This document shows, piece after piece, positions 1 to 10,441 of a DNA stretch of 64,000 nt. The stretch is taken from positions 1,054,001 through 1,118,000 of the forward strand of contig RSEE01000007.1 of the NCBI GenBank assembly GCA_003971905.1, given 5' to 3'. The translations under genes were made by a program, and so were the position numbers. Every line of letters starts with the position of its first letter. The stretch's first letter is position 1. This stretch comes from Moniliella sp. 'wahieum' (taxonomy: Eukaryota > Basidiomycota > Moniliellomycetes > Moniliellales > Moniliellaceae). Under the pieces are notes generated by a model. That model made no database searches and was not told the origin of the DNA. It saw only the letters and a program-made list of their open reading frames with translations.

Positions 1-213
1 AAGGGGTGCTGCGCTTAACGGATGGGTCCAGGCTATAAACCAGCGTTTGCGGCAGTTTTTGGCGCTGCGGCCGGGGAGCTGCTCGGCGAGTTCTTGCCAG
101 CGGCTGCTTTTGCCGCGGGCAGTGCCGTACTGGGCAACGAGCGAACGGAGTTTATTGTCCTCGTCCTTGGACCAGGGAGTGTACTCGTCAAATGCGCGGC
201 GGGTGGGGGCCAT
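1..213 (-). CDS. Myb/SANT DNA-binding protein, N-terminal part (runs off window)
   Basis: The minus strand from the ATG at 213 opens with MAPTRRAFDEYTPWSKDEDN and continues into a full Myb/SANT repeat. The three helix tryptophans (PWSKDED, SRWQELAEQL, KRWF) and the family signature PGRSAKNCRKRWF are visible. After RKRWF the frame slips by one base. With one T restored to a T run, the next residues read as the usual repeat linker (SLDPSVKR), which normally leads into a second repeat beyond the edge. The start context (AGC ATG G) is good. Such proteins bind DNA in the nucleus as transcription or snRNA-gene factors; the target cannot be told from one repeat. It is transcribed away from NAP1. Confidence 0.75.
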   Translation of the reverse strand, partial: MAPTRRAFDEYTPWSKDEDNKLRSLVAQYGTARGKSSRWQELAEQLPGRSAKNCRKRWFIAWTHPLSAAPL

Positions 214-1291
214 GCTGCATGGGGCTTCGGCTGGAGAGAAAGCGCGAGTGGTAGCGATGGCAGCGGCGGACGCGGAGGTGCGGTGTGGTGGGGCTCGGTT
301 GCGCACAGTCTCCGATTGGGGGGCCGAGGCGGCTATACCCGAGCGCGGCCTAGAAGAACCCAACGGCGGCAAGGGCGGGGCGGGCACACTGGCGCTGAGC
401 CCAGCGGTGCCTGTAAACATGCAAACGTCAAGCGCTAATCGGCGCGCTCGGCCTGGCTGATTACCACAATCTCGTAATCAATCGCTATACCCGCGGCCCG
501 GCTGGGAGCGCAGCTCAGACTGGTGCTGTGCGGCTGCGGTTGCTGGGGCAGGTGTTCACCATTTCAGCACCGCAGTGCGGCCGCATAACTGGTCCACCTG
601 GTCTGCGTCCCAGACGGTCTACCGACGACTGCTGCGCAAGCCTGGCAACCCTAGCCCCCCCCCGCACCCGGCCATCTCCGAACTCCGAGACTGTTCCGCC
701 CCCCCATTGCTCAGGCACTTCCTGGGGCTGCTCATGCTCATGTGGGCAGTGGGCTCTTCGGGGTTCCACGTCCTGCTGGCACCATTCCGCGTTCCACGTT
801 CACAAGCCCATAATACTGGTGGCCCTGATATCGGATGTAAACGTTAAACCAGCGTGTATACGCCGGCCGGGAGATCACACATTATCAGCGTACGCGTTAT
901 CCAGTAACTAGTAACCGGGCAAGCCAAACGCCAAGCCTCAAGCCCTCGGGCGCCAGGATGATGTGGGGGTTGCGGATTGGTGCGGAAGATCAACACTTGC
1001 ACCGACCATGCCCTCCGGTGGCTGGCATTGCCCAGCACACCTCGGGGCGCGTTGGGAAAAGGACAGAGGCACGGGGCCAGTGTGCACGGCTTATGTCAGC
1101 AGGGTGCCTGCATGGCGTCAGTGCCCAGGCGCGGCGCGTCTGATTTTTTCTTTTGCGCATGCCGACGGGGAGGGCAAGTGGGGCGGGGACTGGGTGGCTG
1201 ACGCCTGGGCCAGGCCGACGCAGCTGGCCTTCCTTTCACCACCATCGCTCCCCTTTGTGCAGTGCCCGTGTCTGCATCGCTGTCCACCACC
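214..1291. other. Intergenic region between divergent Myb gene and NAP1
   Basis: No open frame here has recognisable protein similarity. The stretch is GC-rich on the Myb side and must hold both promoters. I see no clear TATA box and no tandem array. Confidence 0.5.
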
Positions 1292-2550
1292 ATGTCCGAG
1301 CGCGTCAACATCAGCTCCCGGCCAGAGGATGAGCTCGTGGCCCCCACCCCGCAGAACACCCCGCTACAGAACCAGCCCCTCACCCGCGAGGCCCTCAGCC
1401 GCCCTACTGTCGGCACTGTGGAGGAGGAGGACGAGGAGGCGGCAGCCGCCAATGCCCCCAACGAGGCTGCGGCCGCTACACTTGCTTCCAACCCCGCCCT
1501 GGCTGCCATGATTGCTGAGCGTCTGGGCAACCTGAACGGCGCGAGCAGCGGCTACGTTGAGGGTTTGCCTGATTACCTGCGCCGCCGGGTGGCCGGTCTC
1601 GAGGGCCTCCAGGCTCAGCACCTCAAGATCGAGGCTGAGTTCCAAAAGGAAATTATGGAGCTGGAGCGCAAGTTCCAGGTCAAGTACGCCCCGCTGTACC
1701 AGCAACGCAAGGACATCATTCTTGGTGCGCAGGAGCCTTCGGCTACGCTTGTTCTGGAGGGTGAGAAGGCCACCGAGGCCAAACTGGGTGAGAATGACGA
1801 TGAGGACGAGAAGAAGGAGTCCCTGTCCGAGGTCAAGGCACCTGCCGATGGCGAGAAGGGCATCCCTCAATTCTGGCTCACTGCTCTCCGCACCCACACC
1901 GCCCTGTCCGAGATCATCACGGAGCGGGACGAAGAGGCGCTGCAGTTCCTGCAGGACATTCGGATGAACACTTGCCCTCGGCGGGCAAGCCGGGTTTCCA
2001 GCTTTTCTTTGACTTTGCGCCGAACAATGGTTTCTTCACCAACGCCACGTTGACCAAGACGTACTACTACCGTGACGACGTGGGCGCCAACGGCGACCTG
2101 ATCTACGACCATGCCGAAGGCACGCCGATCGAATGGGTGAGCGCGGACAAGGACCTGACCAAGCGGATTGAGACCAAGAAGCAGCGCAACAAGCACACCA
2201 ACGAGACGCGTGTGGTTAAGCGCTCTGTGCCTACCGCGTCCTTTTTCAACTTTTTCCAGCCGCCGCAGCCGCCTTCGGACGCGGACAACGAGTCGGAGGA
2301 CGAAGGTTTGGCGGAGCTGGAGGAGCGGTTGGAGCTGGACTACCAGTTGGGTGAAGACCTCAAGGACCGGATTGTGCCGCATGCGATTACTTACTTTACG
2401 GGCGAGGCGCTGCAATACGAGGAGTTTGACGAGCTCGATGGGTTTGAGGACGACGAGGATGACGACGACGACGAGGATGACGAGGATGGTCCCGCCCCTG
2501 GGGGCGCCACTGCCCAATCCGCAGACCCGCAAGAGTGCCGCCAGCAGTAA
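1292..2550 (+). CDS. NAP1: Nucleosome assembly protein NAP1 (one frameshift)
   Basis: NAP1-family histone chaperone, which carries H2A-H2B, shuttles between nucleus and cytoplasm and assembles nucleosomes. The ATG at 1292 sits in CACCATGT context. An acidic, disordered N-terminus (about residues 1-85) is followed by the NAP fold. This starts with the long dimerisation helix around LPDYLRRRVAGLEGLQ (about residue 89), with family markers QVKYAPLYQQR and GIPQFWLTALRTH (about residue 190), then LFFDFAPNNGFF and SFFNFFQPP. The tail is strongly acidic (about residues 378-405), as expected for histone binding. Length of about 419 residues is normal. The frame breaks at 1967-1972; restoring a single base gives IRMN-H/Y-LPSAGKPGFQ and continuity to the TAA at 2548-2550. 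No intron was seen. Confidence 0.93.
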
Positions 2551-2930
2551 CCGCAGTACATATTCGGTGTAACCTCGCCTCGGGGACACTCTGCGCATGC
2601 ATCCTTACTCAGGTTGTCTAGATACGGCATGAATCGTTTCCTTCCTCCCTATGTGGTGAAATGCGGTAGTGGGGGTGGGCCTTAGGCCGTTTGATAGGGG
2701 GGGCTGGCTATGTGGAGTGCCAGGTGGCCTCAGATTCGAGAGGCAGGCGGGCGGTAGAATCAATCCTGAGGATTAGCAGCTGTAGGTGTTCAGGCCGCGG
2801 AACGAGGGCAGAGTCAATTCCGCCTTGCGCCGAACGCGTCACTCAGCCAACAGCAGCCGACCAGCCCAACCTCGGCCAGCTGGGGCGCACCTTGACTAGC
2901 CACAGTGGCTGCCCACCACCTCCCTCGACC
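2551..2930. other. Spacer between NAP1 and RPT6
   Basis: 380 nt without a recognisable gene. It must contain the NAP1 3' end and the RPT6 promoter and leader. The last 60 nt are C-rich and lead into the ATG at 2931. Confidence 0.5.
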
Positions 2931-4175
2931 ATGGCCACCGCGACAGTATCAAAGGCTCAGGCCGCTGGCGCGAGCACCTCTACCCCCGCCCCTGTCGGTG
3001 ATGTGCGTGCCTCTGGGATTGGCTCGTTCTATGCCGCCAAGATGCAGGCGTACGAGCTGGAGATTAACGACAAGACCCAGAATCTGCGCCGGCTCGAGGC
3101 GCAGCGCAATGCGCTCAACGCGCGCGTGCGCCTTTGCGCGAGGAGCTGCAGCTACTGCATGAGCCTGGCAGCAGTGTGGGTGAAGTGGTCAAAGTAATGG
3201 GCAAGAAGAAGGTGTTGGTCAAAATCCAGCCAGAGGGCAAGTTTGTCGTTGATTTTGCCGATGACATTGACCCTGCGTCGCTCAAGCCCGCTCTGCGGGT
3301 AGCTCTGCGGCCGGATAACTACCAACTGCACAGATTCTTCCCAACAAGGTGGACCCGCTTGTATCGCTCATGATGGTGGAGAAGGTGCCGGATTCGACGT
3401 ACGAACAAGTGGGTGGTCTGGACCGGCAGATCAAGGAGATCAAAGAAGTGATTGAGTTGCCTGTGAAGCATCCTGAGCTGTTTGAGAGCTTAGGCATTGC
3501 CCAACCCAAAGGTGTTCTCCTCTATGGCCCGCCCGGGACAGGAAAGACGCTGCTGGCCCGTGCAGTGGCGCACCATACCGACACGCGCTTCATCCGTGTC
3601 AGTGGGTCGGAACTGGTACAAAGTACATTGGCGAAGGTCGCGAATGGTGCGTGAGTTGTTCGTCATGGCCCGCGAACATGCTCCTTCAATCATCTTTTGG
3701 ACGAGATTGACTCGATTGGCTCCTCGCGCGGAGACAGTGGGAGCAACGGCGACTCGGAAGTGCAGCGAACCATGCTGGAGCTGCTCAACCAGTTGGATGG
3801 CTTTGAGGGGACAAAGAACATCAAAGTGATTATGGCTACCAATCGAATCGATATCTTGGACCCGGCCCTACTTCGTCCTGGGCGGATTGACCGCAAGATC
3901 GAGTTCCCTCCCCCCGGGCCTGAGGCCCGTGTTGCCATTCTGCGCATCCACTCGCGTCGGATGAGTTTGCAGCGCGGCGTCAACCTTCGTGCGTTGGCGG
4001 AAAAGATGGGTCAAGCATCGGGGGCAGAGGTGCGCGGTATCTGCACTGAAGCTGGTATGTACGCTCTGCGTGAACGTCGCCAACATGTTTCCCACGAGGA
4101 CTTTGAGCTGGCCGTGTCCAAGGTACTCAAGCGCCAGCAGAAGGCAGTATGAGCGTCAACAAGCTCTTTACGTGA
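2931..4175 (+). CDS. RPT6: 26S proteasome regulatory ATPase Rpt6 (PSMC5), six frame breaks
   Basis: AAA+ ATPase of the 19S proteasome base that unfolds substrates and opens the 20S gate. In order: N-terminal coiled coil ([18 protein letters not shown]), OB region ([13 protein letters not shown]), the AAA entry motif [16 protein letters not shown], Walker [16 protein letters not shown] (about residue 198), Walker B SIIF-DEIDSIG (about 254), and the arginine-finger region [17 protein letters not shown]. Single missing bases occur near 3132, 3332, 3620, 3640 and 3700. The apparent stop at 4150-4152 is also a shift: with one A restored the frame reads SMSVNKLFT and ends at 4173-4175, matching the C-terminal end of Rpt6 proteins. 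The correct end is therefore 4175. Repaired length of about 417 residues is normal. No intron was seen. Confidence 0.95.
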
Positions 4176-4649
4176 TGGCCTATGCATTCATTTCGGTACT
4201 ATTCGGCGCCCTCTGCAGATATGATTGTCGTAGCGCTCAGTCGGCAGATGAACGACCAGATTGAGAGTTGAGACGTTGGGACTGGATGGACTCATCATAT
4301 GTCAGAAAGGTAGTCAATGGCGTTGAGCCACCGCGGGGGGTCGTGATTTTCGGCGGACGTCCCTTCAGCCCCTCCTCAGGCCTAGGAGTTCCTCGGGTTT
4401 CTCGTTGCTTCTGATTTCCTTGTTCCTTGATCCGCAGCCGAGCCCCTGGTTGCCACTGGCTGCTTTTGATATTCCTCTGTAGACGAAGTCGGTTGGCTTA
4501 GTCCACCACCACCCGCATCACCCTCTCGAGAACCATCACGACGCCAGCTCGTGGATCAGCAGTCAAGCTTCAAGCTTGGAGTCGGATGGGAAACCAAAAC
4601 GCTCCTTCGAATGATGAGCTTCAAGGGGCGGGGCGCGCAAAAAAAATCA
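4176..4649. other. Spacer between RPT6 and tRNA-Arg
   Basis: No gene recognised. A CTTCAAG element occurs near 4566-4576 inside GTCAAGCTTCAAGCTTGG, the heptamer class described for the deserts. Confidence 0.5.
4639..4646 (-). terminator. RNA polymerase III terminator of tRNA-Arg
   Basis: Eight consecutive T residues on the minus strand begin three bases after the tRNA 3' end, a standard Pol III stop. Confidence 0.85.
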
Positions 4650-4720
4650 GCTCGACGTGGGACTCGAACCCACAACCTTCTCTTTAGGAGAGAGATGCGC
4701 TACCTTTGCGCCAGCCGAGC
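4650..4720 (-). tRNA. tRNA-Arg (anticodon CCT)
   Basis: A complete cloverleaf of 71 nt. The acceptor stem pairs GCTCGGC with GTCGAGC. The D arm is GCGC-AAAGGTA-GCGC, the anticodon arm is TCTCT-CTCCTAA-AGAGA with CCT in the loop, the variable loop is five bases, and the T arm is GTGGG-TTCGAGT-CCCAC. There is no intron. It reads AGG codons. Internal A and B boxes are present, and a T8 terminator follows directly. Confidence 0.95.
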
Positions 4721-6095
4721 GTTACCTGTTTTTCTAGGTCACGCTAATAAGACTATGAAAGAAAATATTAATTTTGATCAAATACTGCCTAGTGAAAAAA
4801 CAACGAAGACCGCTCAGGCCCTCAGGCCACGGCGTCAAGGTAACGCGTTCCTCACAGACGCTTGTAGGCTACCTACGTTGACATACAGAATCTGTGGATC
4901 GAAACATGCCACAAATGAAAGCGAGAACGATACGCCAAGGATAGGAGAGTAAGACAGTTGTTATCGGGGGTAGGACGAAAACTATATGGAGTGTGTGTGG
5001 ACAAAGAATAAAAGGACCATTTACTCACATGGCGCGCATCTTTCGTCTTCCTCCTCCCGAGAAAGTACCCTATACGTGCGTGATTGGTATTGCTCGGCCG
5101 CACATCTCGGCCGCTTGGGCTACCAAGCTTGCTCATCCGGAGTTTCTCTCGTGCTCGTTGGCGCGAACCCAATCCAGAGGCCAAAATGGACTGGTAATGC
5201 AACAGATATGAGGTCAGCTCTCTTTGGCTCCCGCGATTATAGTTTCCCAACCCCCGTAGCGCGCGTAAACATATGCGAATGGCATCTGAGTGATGGATCA
5301 TCTCCAATGGCACCCTTCAGTAAATGTGTTCCACAGTGTTCAAACATCTTTTTGTTGGCCGTCTTGACTTGCGGCATATACTATGAGGCTGACTCATTCG
5401 TCGTGATGACCACCACACAGGGGAAACTCTTTTTTTGAATGCGTCTCCTCTGTATGTGGTGCTTGGCGTTCTTTTCGCATTCCGTTTATACGCAAAAACA
5501 GTAGTTGGTACAGCACAGCTCCTGAAACGCTGCGCCTGCTCTCATCCGATGTGTGTTGCTTGCTGGCGCCAAAAACCTGTGTAGGGAAGAACCAGGGGAA
5601 TCGCCAACAGATCAGGACCCTCTGGTACTAGACATCCGAGCGGTGAACCATCTCCATTGAGACCATTGAGACTCGGTAGTCAATTCTTCCTTTGCTAAAA
5701 CATCATTTCTTGCTCGCCGTCCGTTTTAGTGATAATGTCGAACAATCCTCTCGCACTAATATAATGGGCTCACTTTTCTCTCAGTTGTTGGGCGACCTGA
5801 ATTATGTCCCCCGTGTCCCTATGCCTCCTCTCCCGGATCCGCTTTCAGTACACCCAGTGGTGCCTGATGGTTGTAATTTAGCCATCCGTTGCAGGGATTG
5901 AACATGATGGAAGTTCCCTGAAGACCATGGGGACGCGGCTCCCTCCTGGCGAACTGGAGGGAGGACAGGGGACATCCCGCATGACGGATAAGATCCAGAT
6001 AAGGAGGTAATCGATAAGAAAAAGAAAAGGTGGTAATCTATATCTTCATCGATCATCGATCTGGCACACATATACCGTTTCGGTGTCACATGCCC

Positions 6096-6123
6096 CATGT
6101 TACATGTTACATGTCACGCATCA
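6096..6123. repeat. Heptamer array CATGTTA/CATGTCA
   Basis: Units CATGTTA, CATGTTA, CATGTCA, CGCATCA in one 7-nt register. In rotated form the first units are TGT-T-ACA and TGT-C-ACA, each its own reverse complement except for the middle base. Confidence 0.85.
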
Positions 6124-6540
6124 CGCCGTTTTGCTGGGGTTTTTCCTTCGGGCGAGGAGACGCCGGATGAGTACTCAAACTGAGCATACACATGAGTGTT
6201 GCATGAATCGTTGGGGAGGTTTTGTATGGGACCGAATCGATAACAACAAGAACGAAGCAGTGATGAAGAGGCCAGTGACTAGTGAGATTACTGAGGGGTC
6301 CACAGAATGACACGGATTTATCAGTGCGACAATTGGTTGAACTTTGATATGCACGCTGATGCACTGATGCGTTTGACGCATCTATCGAGTTCCTATATAG
6401 ATCCGCATTGGCACGTTGACCGTAGAAAGCATGTTAAACGTGACCGAGAAGACGGTGACCAGGTTGACGACAACGTTAACCGTTCTCTCTGCTGGTTGAA
6501 CCGCTGCTGAGTTGAGAGCGACGCTTGAGAAGCTTGCATC

Positions 6541-6561
6541 TTCAAGCTTCAAGCTTCAAGA
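6541..6561. repeat. Heptamer array TTCAAGC (CTT-C-AAG)
   Basis: Three consecutive TTCAAGC-type units. The rotated unit is CTT-C-AAG, so unit junctions create AAGCTT. Further AAGCTTC words follow directly. Confidence 0.85.
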
Positions 6562-7407
6562 AGCTTCAACGACAACTGTGGTCCACCCAAACACCCATAC
6601 GTCCACACCTTGACAGTAGCAGATATAGAATCCCAGGAAAATCCCAACATGTGCTGCATGGGAGTGTGGGGCGAACAAAACACAGGGGATTTTGGTGCTT
6701 GGGGCAGCGATGAAAAGATCCGACGTACGGCATGGCGACGGAGGATGCCCGATGATCGATCAATGATCCATGCTCTAAGTAAAAATATCGCAAGGAGATA
6801 TATACTGCGTGCGGTCGCGCTGAGAGAAGCGTAGAGAGGAGGAAGGTGCTACTATAGGAGCGTGGATAGAGGTTGCCCTCGGATGCGACATGTAACCGTG
6901 CAGTACGTGTTCCTATACTCTCCCAATATATATGCGATCATCGATTACAAAAGAGCGTGTTTGGGCCATGTGGCTGCGTGACCCCCTACCATGGCGGTGC
7001 CAAGCATACCCCACACATGCCCACGTATGACGGACAGAGAGCGGCACACAGCAGAACATTCGTAGCGGCGAAAAGAGCGTAGTCCTGGAGGGAGAAACAG
7101 CAAGGAGAGGGCAGCAAGGGCTATCTCCCACAAAGGCTATCCCACCCGGATATGGTTATCGCGAGGTTCTCACTATAGGTCGGTTGTGGATCGGATCTCT
7201 GCCCCAACGGAAACGACACTCAAGTGGAGTTCCACTTTCGTATCTGTGGGAGAGAGGGCTATCCGTATCTCAATTACCTCCGCACTACGATCTGCCCTGT
7301 AATCCAGTCGATGCTACGTAGCCAGCGCCGCCATTCCGAGCTTCTTTGGCGCTTTTTTGACTTTGACGGGATCGATGATCCCGATGATCCCGATGTCGTG
7401 TGCATGT

Positions 7408-7435
7408 GATGGATGATGGATGATGGATGATGGAT
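7408..7435. repeat. Heptamer array (GATGGAT)x4
   Basis: Four perfect GATGGAT copies. It keeps the 7-nt period but is not palindromic, so period and palindromy are separable. Confidence 0.9.
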
Positions 7436-7582
7436 GACTGACCTGAGTGGATGGAGGTAGGGGCGGGGAAGGCCACTGCTGTCTATCGCCTGGCAAGCTT
7501 CAAGCTCCAAGGCCTGCCCCTGCCTAGCGGCAGCCACACAGTGTTGGCACGCTGTGGCCGAGACGAGACGGCTTAGTAAGCC

Positions 7583-7600
7583 GATGATCGATGATCGATT
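7583..7600. repeat. Heptamer array GATGATC (GAT-G-ATC)
   Basis: Two perfect copies plus a partial third. The unit is an odd palindrome GAT-G-ATC. Confidence 0.8.
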
Positions 7601-8290
7601 ACTGATTGCGGGTGCCAAGCGCGAAGAGCAGTGCTTTATCGCTTAAGCTTTCCGCTTCACGCTTCCAGCTTCCAGTTTAGCTTGCTGCGCATGCCACTCT
7701 GTTGCCCACACCATGTGCCCATGGGTGTGGCATTTCCATCCGACGGGTGGCGCTGGTTGGGGTGCATCATGCATCGTCATCAGCCACCCGTCACGTATCA
7801 CAGACATCATTCACTCCGTTAATCACGCATCCCATGTCACATGTCACACACCACGCGGCACACAAGGCTCGCGCTCAGGCTCAGGCCTCAGGCTGATCAG
7901 GCTCAGCCGCTCAGCTTAATGTCCCGCATGAACACGCACTGAGCCCTACTGCGCCTCGGGGGCAGCACAGCGCGGTCAATTGCGCCGAGTAACAAAATGG
8001 GAACGTTGGCAGCACCACACAGCAGTACCTAGTAAAGCGTAACGTTTACGCGTACGCAAAACGATAGTACGATTTGATTGGTTGAATATGGGCATTGATC
8101 CCCACAGGCAACAGCCAGCCACACCCTTCTCTCGTCCTTGTGGTGCTAGGGCACTGGCGCTATCTCGTTACGATCTTATCGATCGCCCCTCCCTTTGCCG
8201 CGCGTCTTCATGCCCTGGCCCCGACCCTCCCTCCCAGTCACGGGTCATCGTCCAATGACGCGCACGGCCCTGGCACTTCTCTCTACAGAC

Positions 8291-8297
8291 ATAAAAG
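8291..8297 (+). promoter_or_regulatory. TATA-like box upstream of the 8366 peptide
   Basis: ATAAAAG lies about 70 nt before the ATG at 8366 and is followed by a pyrimidine-rich leader (CTCTCTCCCTCTTACC), a layout typical of strongly expressed fungal genes. Confidence 0.4.
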
Positions 8298-8365
8298 CAG
8301 ACCAGCTGAGAACGTTCTCCACTTCTTTTTCCCCACCAACCTTCTATCTCTCTCTCCCTCTTACC

Positions 8366-8530
8366 ATGAAGTTCTCCTACGCCGCCATCTTCGCTGTCCT
8401 GGCCGCCGTCGCGGTCTCGGCTCGCTGCTCGTACGTGCTTTTCCTTCCTCTTTGGGCTGCAGGTTCTTCTTTTTAATTGGCTTGTGGGCAGTGGCTGACG
8501 TCTCCTTTCCCACGATCCAACAGCCGCTAG
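8366..8530 (+). CDS. Possible small secreted peptide, two exons
   Basis: From the ATG at 8366 the frame reads MKFSYAAIFAVLAAVAVSAR, a textbook signal peptide (Lys at position 2, hydrophobic core, small residues before the cleavage site). A good intron follows at 8431-8523: donor GTACGT, branch GGCTGACG, acceptor CAACAG. As printed, the second exon stops almost at once (Ser-Arg-stop, TAG at 8528). Because the window loses homopolymer bases widely, a missing base in exon 2 could hide a longer secreted protein, and two other frames stay open for 13 to about 90 codons. Signal peptide and intron are seen; the mature product is unknown. Confidence 0.4.
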
Positions 8531-8949
8531 GACGAGGGTGCCAGGGCGCGGCCGCAAGGCCTAAGTTCGCCAGTGCGAATTCGTCCTTGGCCATTGGAAC
8601 CGATGGTCGGGCGCCCCCTCTCTTCTTTTGCCTTGCAGTAAGCGCAGTGCATGGGTGTGTGCTTCCCTCCGTTGCCTGTTCAGCTGCTCTTGCTCCACAG
8701 CTCTCCGCTTTTAAACCGTTTAACACAAACGCTTGCATGTGTCCCTCGCATAGATCCTACTGCTGTATATGTACGGTATGGAAAAGCTTGTGATGGTGTG
8801 GAACTTCGACGTTGATTAATGATTAAGGAGGAGGCTACTGAGTCGAGTGTTGAGCCGCTCAGGCTGAGCTCCAAATGATGCATTAGTACGAGAAAGTCGC
8901 TCCCCTTCTGTTCTCTCTCCTTGTTCGCCGATATGCTGTAACATGTAAG

Positions 8950-8970
8950 GCGTCACGCGTCACGCGTCCC
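8950..8970. repeat. Heptamer array GCGTCAC (CGT-C-ACG)
   Basis: GCGTCAC twice, then GCGTCCC, in register. The rotated unit is CGT-C-ACG. Confidence 0.8.
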
Positions 8971-8990
8971 ACCTCAGGCGGGTCGTATAT

Positions 8991-9011
8991 ATCACGCATC
9001 ACGCATCACGC
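8991..9011. repeat. Heptamer array (ATCACGC)x3
   Basis: Three perfect copies of ATCACGC. The period is 7 but the unit is not an odd palindrome. Confidence 0.85.
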
Positions 9012-9403
9012 GACCCTGCAGACTTTTTAAGTCAAAAACACGTAACAATCCAAGCCCTGCGAGACTCGGCGACTTGCAGCTCCAACAGAATTTCCCGAAA
9101 CGGGTGCAGGCGGTGCGGGGAAGCGTCCATCCCAGACACGAGAACCTGCGCTGAGATCGTGCGACCCAGGGCAGGGGGCGCTGCTGTTTCTGTGGCTGTT
9201 TCTTGGCCCGAGCGCCAGGGGCTCGAAAGAGAATCTCGAATGGTTAATGCATAATGGTCGAGTCTGAGTCTGGTTCCACGGCTTCGATGGACGAGGCCTT
9301 GTCGGGAAAGGCCGCGCAGCGTACCGTGGACCATGTACCGCCCACTCCTAACACGTAACGCGCGCATACTGCTACCGATGGACAGACGCATTGACGATCG
9401 GGA

Positions 9404-9424
9404 TTACGCGTTACGCGTTACGCG
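9404..9424. repeat. Heptamer array (TTACGCG)x3 (CGT-T-ACG)
   Basis: Three perfect copies. The rotated unit is CGT-T-ACG, and junctions create ACGCGT. Confidence 0.9.
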
Positions 9425-9428
9425 TAAC

Positions 9429-9449
9429 GATCATCGATCACCGATCACC
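9429..9449. repeat. Heptamer array GATCATC/GATCACC
   Basis: GATCATC followed by GATCACC twice, in one 7-nt register. The first unit is GAT-C-ATC. Confidence 0.85.
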
Positions 9450-9704
9450 TACTATCGACCACCCATCTGCATCATCGAACATCGATCAATCAATGAATCT
9501 TCGGCGGGCCGACCTGGGTTTACGCGTTTACGACGTTCATGTTGGGGTTGGGGTCAACCGATCAAACGTTAATCCTTAAACGTAAGCTTTAAGGCCTAAG
9601 GCTACCTGTTACATGTTATGCGTTACGTCTGGGTACGATGATCAAATGTCCCACAGCCTCCCACCGCGCGAAAATGAAGCTTGAATCTGCCCCTCAGGGC
9701 TGGG

Positions 9705-9718
9705 CCTCAGGCCTCAGG
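9705..9718. repeat. Tandem CCTCAGG (CCT-C-AGG)
   Basis: Two abutting CCTCAGG heptamers, with a third copy at 9692-9698. Each is CCT-C-AGG. Confidence 0.8.
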
Positions 9719-9826
9719 GCGTCACTTGCAGTCTGTCTGTTCGGAGGTGGGACGCGCGGGTGGCGGATGCGTCGATAAGGCCACACCGGCCCACACCTCC
9801 TCGGCCCCTCTCAGATCTAGCCCTGG

Positions 9827-9847
9827 TCAAGCTTCAAGCTTCAAGTG
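9827..9847. repeat. Heptamer array TCAAGCT (CTT-C-AAG)
   Basis: TCAAGCT twice, then TCAAGTG, in register. The rotated unit is CTT-C-AAG, the same as at 6541 and near 28365. Confidence 0.85.
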
Positions 9848-10441
9848 CCTACTAGTCAGACTAGTGACTGGTGCAGTCACCGGTCGCCGCTCTGCTCACC
9901 AGTCCAGCGACACTCGCTTGGTCGGACCTGCCACATATGTTAGCCACTTGGTGACTGTATCTTGTTCGTGTGTGGCGTTGCACGGCACATGTCACACATT
10001 GTGACATCATGCATCACAGCCATCCCGACTCATTGTAGTCAGAATCACGGCATCGTCTTGCCTGGAAGCATGAGTGTTGGTTGCCGGCTGCCGGGAGGGA
10101 GAGAGGATGGGCGGTGTGTGGTGTGATGGGTGATGGCATGCGACCGGTGACCCAACCCCCGATTGTCGGGAGGAGCTAGCCACGAGCAACCCGCGACTAG
10201 CACTAGTCCCTAGCCAGTCCCACGGCTGGCGCTGGCATGAATTTGGCACACTCGTCATGGGTCACGCTCGCAGCGCTCACTCGTCGCTCGAGGCTCAGCG
10301 CCAGTGGCCCCCGCGGCGTGGCGGGCTGCTGGGACGGCGTGCACGGGGTCCTGCATGCTCCGGGCGCCAGCCACCCACACCCACCACTTCCCTGCCTGTT
10401 GCGCCCCTCGGCCTCTCTTTCTCACCAGCGTCCCGGCCAGC

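Larger units (their letters stand above)
4721..8365. other. 3.6-kb gene desert with heptamer arrays
   Basis: Open frames here are short, overlap on both strands and show no known domain, so I call no gene before 8366. The sequence is richer in AT than the genes and contains tandem heptamers at 6096-6123, 6541-6561, 7408-7435 and 7583-7600. A CTCAGG-rich patch lies near 7865-7920. A 9-nt repeat (GATGATCCC) around 7374-7396 does not follow the 7-nt rule. Confidence 0.6.
8531..10441. other. 1.9-kb desert dense in heptamer arrays
   Basis: No gene recognised. Arrays occur at 8950-8970, 8991-9011, 9404-9424, 9429-9449, 9705-9718 and 9827-9847. Isolated odd palindromes (TGTTACA, CGTTACG, AGTGACT, TGTGACA, GGTGACC) are scattered between 9600 and 10150. 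The last 200 nt are GC-rich and belong to the next gene's promoter. Confidence 0.6.

Noticed and set aside
2931-4175. RPT6 and other genes as pseudogenes
   Set aside because: Catalytic motifs are intact and every break can be repaired by one homopolymer base. Decay would also give substitutions in key residues, deletions and stops.
7374-7396. GATGATCCC repeat as a heptamer array
   Set aside because: The period is 9, so it was not counted. Homopolymer loss would shorten, not lengthen, a unit.
4721-8365. Transposon or retroelement remnants in the deserts
   Set aside because: No reverse transcriptase, transposase or integrase fragments, no long terminal or inverted repeats, and no target duplications were seen.
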